Assembly (NCBI RefSeq): GCF_000485595.1
Contig: NW_014577142.1
Location: 591,219 to 625,005, forward strand
Source: Priapulus caudatus
Lineage: Eukaryota > Priapulida > Priapulimorpha > Priapulimorphida > Priapulidae
Length of the DNA stretch: 33,787 nt
Reading direction: 5' to 3'
The stretch's first letter is position 1, and every line of letters starts with the position of its first letter. The translations under genes and the position numbers were made by a program. Positions 31,101 to 33,787 of the stretch are shown one piece after another. The notes beneath the pieces are model-generated. The model was not told where the DNA came from. It made no database searches and saw nothing but the letters and a program-made list of their open reading frames with translations.

Positions 31101-33077
31101 GATCTCTCCTTGAGTAAATTACTCCTTACAGTACATGCTCGTTACATTTGAGAAACATCAAGACTATGCGGCGGATACATCAAGGCGGATACCAGTCTAC
31201 CCTTCGGCAAAAACAACGTAGCTTGCTGCCAGCCGCAGTAGACGATTGATTAACCGCGCGCCTGTGTACATTATTATGCCCGTGGTTGCGAATGATGCGC
31301 GTGAACTCGGCCCACGCGCGATTTAAAGCGCGACAAACAGCATCTATAACTACTATGTATGTAGTGGCCTCGAGCCGGTCTCGACCCGAGTCCTCGAGTC
31401 CAGAGGGCTCGAGTCCGAGTCCGAGTCCAAGTCATTGCACTCCGAGGCCGAGACCGAGGCCGAGACCAAGGAAAACGGTCTCGAGACCGGTCTCGAGGCC
31501 AAGACCAGTCTCGAGACCTACAACACTGGTGAGTACACTTAAAGTTTAACTTTAACAATATGGTATATGCAAGTGGGGTTGATAAGATATGATCAGGCAT
31601 AGATGATGACAAATCAGGGGCGATTTGTCATCATCTGCCCCTGCTATGATGAATAAACAAGCTCATCTAATATATGCATCACATAAATGTATAGATGTTT
31701 TTTTACAATGGATACATCTGTGCAGGGTTTGAAATACAAAACTCTCTGTAAGTGAAAGTTTTTGTCCTAAGTTGAAATGACTGGAAACTCATCTCACCAG
31801 TAGATGGCACATTTTGCTACTGTCAACGGGAACATCCCTTCATTAATTCCTGCCTGCCCTGTATATCCCTGAATGTTATGCATGTATTCTCTACATGCCC
31901 CATCTATGCACACCACACCGCAGGCTGAACTGCAAATGGGAATGCCCCCCTTTAATTCCAACTCGCATTCACCTACCTTTTCTAGCTTGCCGTTATCATT
32001 GTACTGTTCCTCAGCAAAGTAGAGCTCCAGGTCTTCCACACTGTTCTCCTCTATGTAACGAATCTTAGCAACATAGAAATCTGGATCGTCCTGCTCAAAG
32101 TACTGCACCAACAACTACCAGAATTAGTTTAGGAAAATAAGAAATAAATGGCACACCTATAATTAAAAAAAATGCCATAATATATAAACATTTCCGTCAC
32201 GACTGTCAAAATGTTTACAAATCGGTAAAATTATTAGTAAAACGTAGGTAAATAGTATAGTAATGGTCATCACCGTAATAAACCACACCTGCACTCACTT
32301 CATGGAAAACGTCAAATTTACAGTCATTGGTATGAAAATTAATTACTCCGATCTGATTGCGCCTAGGTACATGATAATGACCACAGTATAATCATCCTAA
32401 TCTGGTATATGATCAGTCACCCTACCTTGTAGTGAACACGTAGTCCAATCAGCTGTGCAAGGAATGATCGGGTGAATCTCGCTTTCACTAGCTGCCTGTA
32501 GCCGCCCCCTAGTGACGACTCGTACAAACATTTACCAATAAGCTTGCCGGCGAATTCATAGTATTTTAGTTTTAATGTCACCTGTCTGCGTGGGTTAGGG
32601 TGAACCTAAAATAAGCCAGATGCACGATTCAGATGAAATCTAAACAAACACTTTACATATTAGATCTCAAACGAGTTATGAGGCACGCACACGAATATTA
32701 CATGTAACAATTAATAACAATATAACAATCTAATATGAATACACACATGTTGTACAACTGCTGCTGGTACTTACTAAGCCTTGATTGTCATTCTTGAAAC
32801 GAGTGAACAGTTGATTTTGTGGATCAAATAGTGCAGTGCACATTAACTCAAACCACTCCCTGCGCAGTCCTCCCCAGTCCAGACCTATGCAAAATGGAAT
32901 GTAGAATAAAATCCTCCTTCATTGCAAGAATGTTAGACACTATGTGTGGGTAAATATTGAATATATATCTCTATTGGTTAATGATGGGTAGTTCTACGTA
33001 CCTTCCTCGCCGATGAACGTCAGTTCAAATAGTCTACACCAATCAGCTGTTGAAAAACTCTTACATGCTTTCATCGA
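28073..33077 (-). CDS. AREL1-like: AREL1-type HECT E3 ubiquitin ligase, 3' eight exons (partial)
   Basis: Eight minus-strand exons join in frame to 348 codons plus stop: 33077-33002, 32884-32775, 32605-32426, 32102-31977, 30479-30291, 29889-29803, 28717-28542 and 28175-28073. All introns are GT-AG. The product is almost the whole HECT catalytic domain. The N-lobe includes LDWGGLRREWFEL, YYEFAGKLIGKCLYESSLGG and the E2-binding region YFLKGLNDLIPDNLL; the C-lobe includes QFTTGCSQLPPGGF and LPTAHTCFNQLCLPDY with the catalytic Cys at about residue 315. The C-terminus EGSEGFGMA and the wording throughout match AREL1 (KIAA0317), which ubiquitinates IAP antagonists and inhibits apoptosis in mammals. 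HECT ligases carry ubiquitin as a Cys thioester before passing it to substrate. The filamin-repeat N-terminal part would lie beyond 33787. Confidence 0.95.
28327..28346. repeat. Short hairpin in HECT-gene intron g-h
   Basis: TAATAGAAT, GG, ATTCTATTA: a perfect nine-base stem with a two-base loop. Confidence 0.8.
28542..28717 (-). CDS. AREL1-like: HECT gene exon g (C-lobe)
   Basis: VLDWFWTLVASFTEEEMARL, then QFTTGCSQLPPGGF and ATPAFGTLPTAHT. It ends with TG of the catalytic Cys codon before GTAATA. Confidence 0.95.
29065..29390. repeat. GGGAGTCC-containing repeat in intron f-g
   Basis: GGGAGTCC occurs at least four times (about 29093, 29123, 29145, 29352), with variants GGCGAGTCC and GGGAGTCACAC. 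The repeat starts after GGGGTAGAAATTAACTTTTG. No coding domain is recognised. Confidence 0.7.
29803..29889 (-). CDS. AREL1-like: HECT gene exon f
   Basis: 29 codons: LLMCGTGNFSISEFKQHHIV then NGSSYEHKK. Donor AAG|GTAAGC. Confidence 0.93.
30291..30479 (-). CDS. AREL1-like: HECT gene exon e
   Basis: 63 codons from VIELVPGGIKIRVTNQNK through QEVEYFLKGLNDLIPDNLL to SIFDENELE. This is the lower N-lobe that binds the E2 enzyme. Donor GAG|GTGAGA. Confidence 0.95.
30537..30660. repeat. (GAGTCC)n array in intron d-e
   Basis: About 14 GAGTCC units in groups separated by GCACCCCCC or ACACCACCC spacers. The Gly-Leu and Ser-Asp open frames here come from the repeat. Confidence 0.95.
30803..30885. mobile_element. 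Palindromic remnant, possibly pogo/Tigger-like
   Basis: TAAGTCGACA (30803-30812) is inverted at 30834-30843, and GACTTACGCGTAAGTC (30854-30869) is a perfect palindrome, followed by TTGTCGATTTATA. TCGACTTA-type ends recall pogo/Tigger elements. No transposase; weak call. Confidence 0.35.
31368..31520. repeat. Degenerate GAGTCC/GAGGCC/GAGACC array in intron d-e
   Basis: Hexamer-based array with units GAGTCC, GAGGCC, GAGACC and GGTCTC in both orientations, so parts can fold back. It is 0.7 kb from the purer GAGTCC array in the same intron. Confidence 0.9.
31601..31636. repeat. 15-bp perfect stem hairpin
   Basis: AGATGATGACAAATC, loop AGGGGC, GATTTGTCATCATCT. Confidence 0.95.
31977..32102 (-). 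CDS. AREL1-like: HECT gene exon d
   Basis: 42 codons beginning YFEQDDPDFYVAKIRYIEEN. An alternative acceptor 12 bases upstream (32114) would add LLVQ; I prefer 32102 because HYK followed by YFE matches the family spacing. Donor AAG|GTAGGT. Confidence 0.88.
32426..32605 (-). CDS. AREL1-like: HECT gene exon c
   Basis: Exactly 60 codons: VHPNPRRQVTLKLKYYEFAG, KLIGKCLYESSLGGGYRQLV and KARFTRSFLAQLIGLRVHYK. Donor AAG|GTAGGG. Confidence 0.95.
32775..32884 (-). CDS. AREL1-like: HECT gene exon b
   Basis: Encodes (G)LDWGGLRREWFELMCTAL, then FDPQNQLFTRFKNDNQGL, the conserved N-lobe opening. Donor TTA|GTAAGT. Confidence 0.95.
33002..33077 (-). CDS. AREL1-like: HECT gene exon a
   Basis: Acceptor TTTCAG, donor GAAG|GTACGT. 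Encodes SMKACKSFSTADWCRLFELT and FIGEE, the start of the HECT N-lobe. It ends one base into a Gly codon. Further 5' exons are outside or unrecognised. Confidence 0.9.
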
Positions 33078-33787
33078 CTGAAACACAAAACATTACTATA
33101 AGGCTATAGACGCTTTCACTGAAATCCAAGCTATATTCAAGTGCTCAACCATGCCTACCAATATCTTACTGGTTACCCGTCTACACAGATGAATCTATGA
33201 TCAGTCATGCTTACATAAAAACTCCCTGCTTTTCAAAGAAAATCAAAAAGAGAGAAACAGAAAGTGAAGAATAAAACTCCAATGTATTTAGGCCAGATGG
33301 ATGGGTTAACATTTGCAAAAGTGGGCTCTGCCTATTAAGATCAAAATCAAGTTTTCAAAGTGAGATAAACCGATTTATACAAAGACAACTGAACTTCCTA
33401 TTGATTTACGATTACGTCAACTAATGCACTGCAATGAAGAAGTCTATCACAGACAGCAGGCGGCTGCGACAGTGATACTGCAAACGAACGTATAAACGAC
33501 TAGCTGCGGGTACCCGCTGCGCTGGGTAAAATCGTGCTACTAATTCATACTACTAATAATTGGACACAATAGGAACATTGGGTAAAAATCGACAATATAA
33601 CATTGCACACAATATCAATATTTACAAATAAGTGTAATAAGATAATAAGCATGGGGGAAAACTGTTACGTATGACATTTATATGACAGCAGAACCCAACT
33701 TAGAACCCGTGGATCATAATAGTAATATGGTGTAAATGACAAAAAGTTATTATAACAGCATGTACGAATGGGTTGCACTTTTCATTT
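33078..33787. other. 5' intron of the HECT gene, no further exon recognised
   Basis: No open frame with HECT or filamin-like wording was found before the window end. A GACTAGCTGCGGGTACCCGC motif at about 33498 resembles the start of the repeats at 11770 and 17103. Confidence 0.5.

Noticed and set aside
31286-31612. Arg/Pro/Ser-rich open frames on both strands
   Set aside because: They derive from the GAGTCC/GAGACC array inside a HECT-gene intron.

Overview
This is eukaryotic nuclear DNA from a metazoan, probably an aquatic invertebrate. The evidence is spliced genes with GT-AG introns of about 0.1-1.5 kb, an animal-type HECT ubiquitin ligase, a secreted/EGF/transmembrane protein gene, many microsatellites, interstitial TTAGGG arrays and many small inverted-repeat elements. 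I cannot name the species. No bacterial operons, CRISPR arrays or rRNA/tRNA genes were recognised.

Layout. (1) 1-4.3 kb: microsatellites (TG, TATC, TGTA, CA) with one doubtful exon near 1.46-1.77 kb. (2) 4.3-7.0 kb: a terminal-inverted-repeat (TIR) element with ACCTCCGCCAAG / CTTGGCGGAGGT ends, an interstitial telomere array at 6.21-6.33 kb and a 0.6 kb CTATA/CTATG array. (3) 7.66-14.70 kb and 14.72-19.96 kb: two noisy copies of the same locus, joined by exactly 25 N. Copy 1 carries an extra ~2 kb block containing a ~700 bp A-rich run, a GC-rich minisatellite and a purine-rich run. The pattern looks more like an unmerged assembly overlap than a real duplication. (4) 18.38-23.63 kb, + strand: a complete seven-exon gene for a 366-residue type I membrane protein: signal peptide, Cys-rich EGF-like module, SEA-like region, two EGF-like modules, one transmembrane helix and a short tail. 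Its first two exons also lie in copy 1 as frameshifted versions. (5) 23.6-28.0 kb: intergenic, holding a ~1 kb P-element-like TIR element with two broken THAP-domain fragments in opposite orientation. (6) 28.07-33.08 kb, - strand: the last eight exons of an AREL1-type HECT E3 ubiquitin ligase; the 5' part lies beyond the window.

The two real genes are convergent and not obviously related in function. Their introns are filled with small mobile elements: in intron 1 of the membrane-protein gene, a TIR-flanked telomere-like array and a CGCGAAA element take up over half of 0.93 kb. I did not find a convincing new biological system. The points most worth checking are the assembly duplication, the membrane-protein gene, the THAP/P-like element and the telomeric repeats enclosed by inverted repeats.
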